From the NCBI GenBank assembly GCA_902478605.1, contig CABSLQ010000109.1:1-5240 (forward strand): a stretch of DNA of 5,240 nucleotides, in the 5' to 3' direction. The translations under genes were made by a program, and so were the position numbers. Numbering within the stretch: position 1 is the first letter of the stretch; each line of letters begins with the position of its first letter. Under the pieces are notes generated by a model, which saw only the letters and a list, made by a program, of their open reading frames with translations, ran no database searches and was not told the DNA's origin. The DNA comes from an uncultured Oscillospiraceae bacterium (GTDB lineage: Bacteria; Bacillota; Clostridia; Oscillospirales; Acutalibacteraceae). Positions 5,036-5,240 of this stretch are shown here, one piece after another.

Positions 5036-5240
5036 TCACTGGCCGTTCTTCGCCTGCAGCCTGCCGACGATATCGCTGACGTAATTGGCGCCGCGGCTGG
5101 CGAACAGGCCGGTGAGCGCCGCGCCGATGCCGGGCACGCCGAAGTCCAGACCCAGCGCCGCGAACAGATCCGCCCCCGCGGCGAAGCACAGCCCGATGGC
5201 GACCGCAATCGCGCACAGCTGGGTGATGCCCGTCTTGACC
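5036..5240 (-). CDS. Small hydrophobic protein, possibly phage holin-like; C-terminal 67 residues only
   Basis: The reading frame enters from the right edge of the window and ends at TGA 5038-5036; the start is not in the window. The visible part has a hydrophobic segment (TQLCAIAVAIGLCFAAG), a second hydrophobic stretch with glycine turns (GVPGIGAALTGLF), and the polar end ASRGANYVSDIVGRLQ. From memory, small hydrophobic proteins with an SRGxNYVxD-like end occur near lysis genes of clostridial phages, so a holin-like membrane role is possible. That is recall of a pattern, not a family assignment. G/C-rich third positions and a hairpin straight after the stop support it as a real gene. The neighbours inside the window show no phage genes. 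Confidence 0.65.
   Translation of the reverse strand, partial: VKTGITQLCAIAVAIGLCFAAGADLFAALGLDFGVPGIGAALTGLFASRGANYVSDIVGRLQAKNGQ

Noticed and set aside
4353..5084. Plus-strand frame starting MDESNRKIECILKKASGYG
   Set aside because: The first residues look protein-like because the DNA there is A/T-rich promoter sequence. There is no ribosome binding site, and the rest is an Arg/Pro-rich frame of the better-supported gene at 4448.

Overview
The window looks like chromosomal DNA from a GC-rich Firmicute, most likely a clostridial (Oscillospiraceae/Ruminococcaceae-type) bacterium. This is inferred from strong AGGAGG-type ribosome binding sites, sigma-A-type promoters, Gram-positive-style export signals with Ser/Thr/Pro linkers, compact intrinsic terminators, and GC-rich third codon positions. 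The last of these also produces many long but spurious antisense ORFs. No species can be assigned from the sequence alone.

Layout: (1) Positions 1-225, minus strand: a tRNA-Ala(GGC) gene cut off by the window edge. Its leader holds a boxA-like element and a second copy of the first 22-23 nt of the same tRNA, and it is driven by a near-consensus TTGACA/TATTCT promoter. (2) Positions 283-2476, plus strand: a two-gene operon of an ECF-type sigma factor and a TTG-started, translationally coupled single-pass membrane protein. That protein has a short cytosolic N-terminus, a Ser/Thr/Ala/Pro linker, and an external domain whose internal repeats fit a seven-bladed beta-propeller. (3) Positions 2477-2517: a bidirectional terminator. 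(4) Positions 2516-4078, minus strand: a secreted GH18 chitinase-like enzyme with a long repetitive linker. (5) Positions 4079-4447: its promoter region, an array of 23-bp tandem repeats that form hairpins, and a promoter pointing the other way. (6) Positions 4448-4633: a 61-residue predicted membrane protein. (7) Positions 4634-5035: no convincing gene, but a run of hairpins that ends in a probable terminator. (8) Positions 5036-5240, minus strand: the C-terminal 67 residues of a small hydrophobic, possibly holin-like protein that begins outside the window.

How the genes may work together (inference): the sigma/membrane-protein pair has the layout of a cell-surface signalling unit. An extracellular propeller would sense something and control a cognate ECF sigma factor through an N-terminal anti-sigma segment. 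The convergent secreted GH18 enzyme is a plausible but unproven target or partner. A short element of the form AATGC(T)ATTGG lies upstream of both the sigma operon and the GH18 gene. The N-terminal segment carries no anti-sigma motif I can name, so the regulatory role rests on gene order, coupling and topology.
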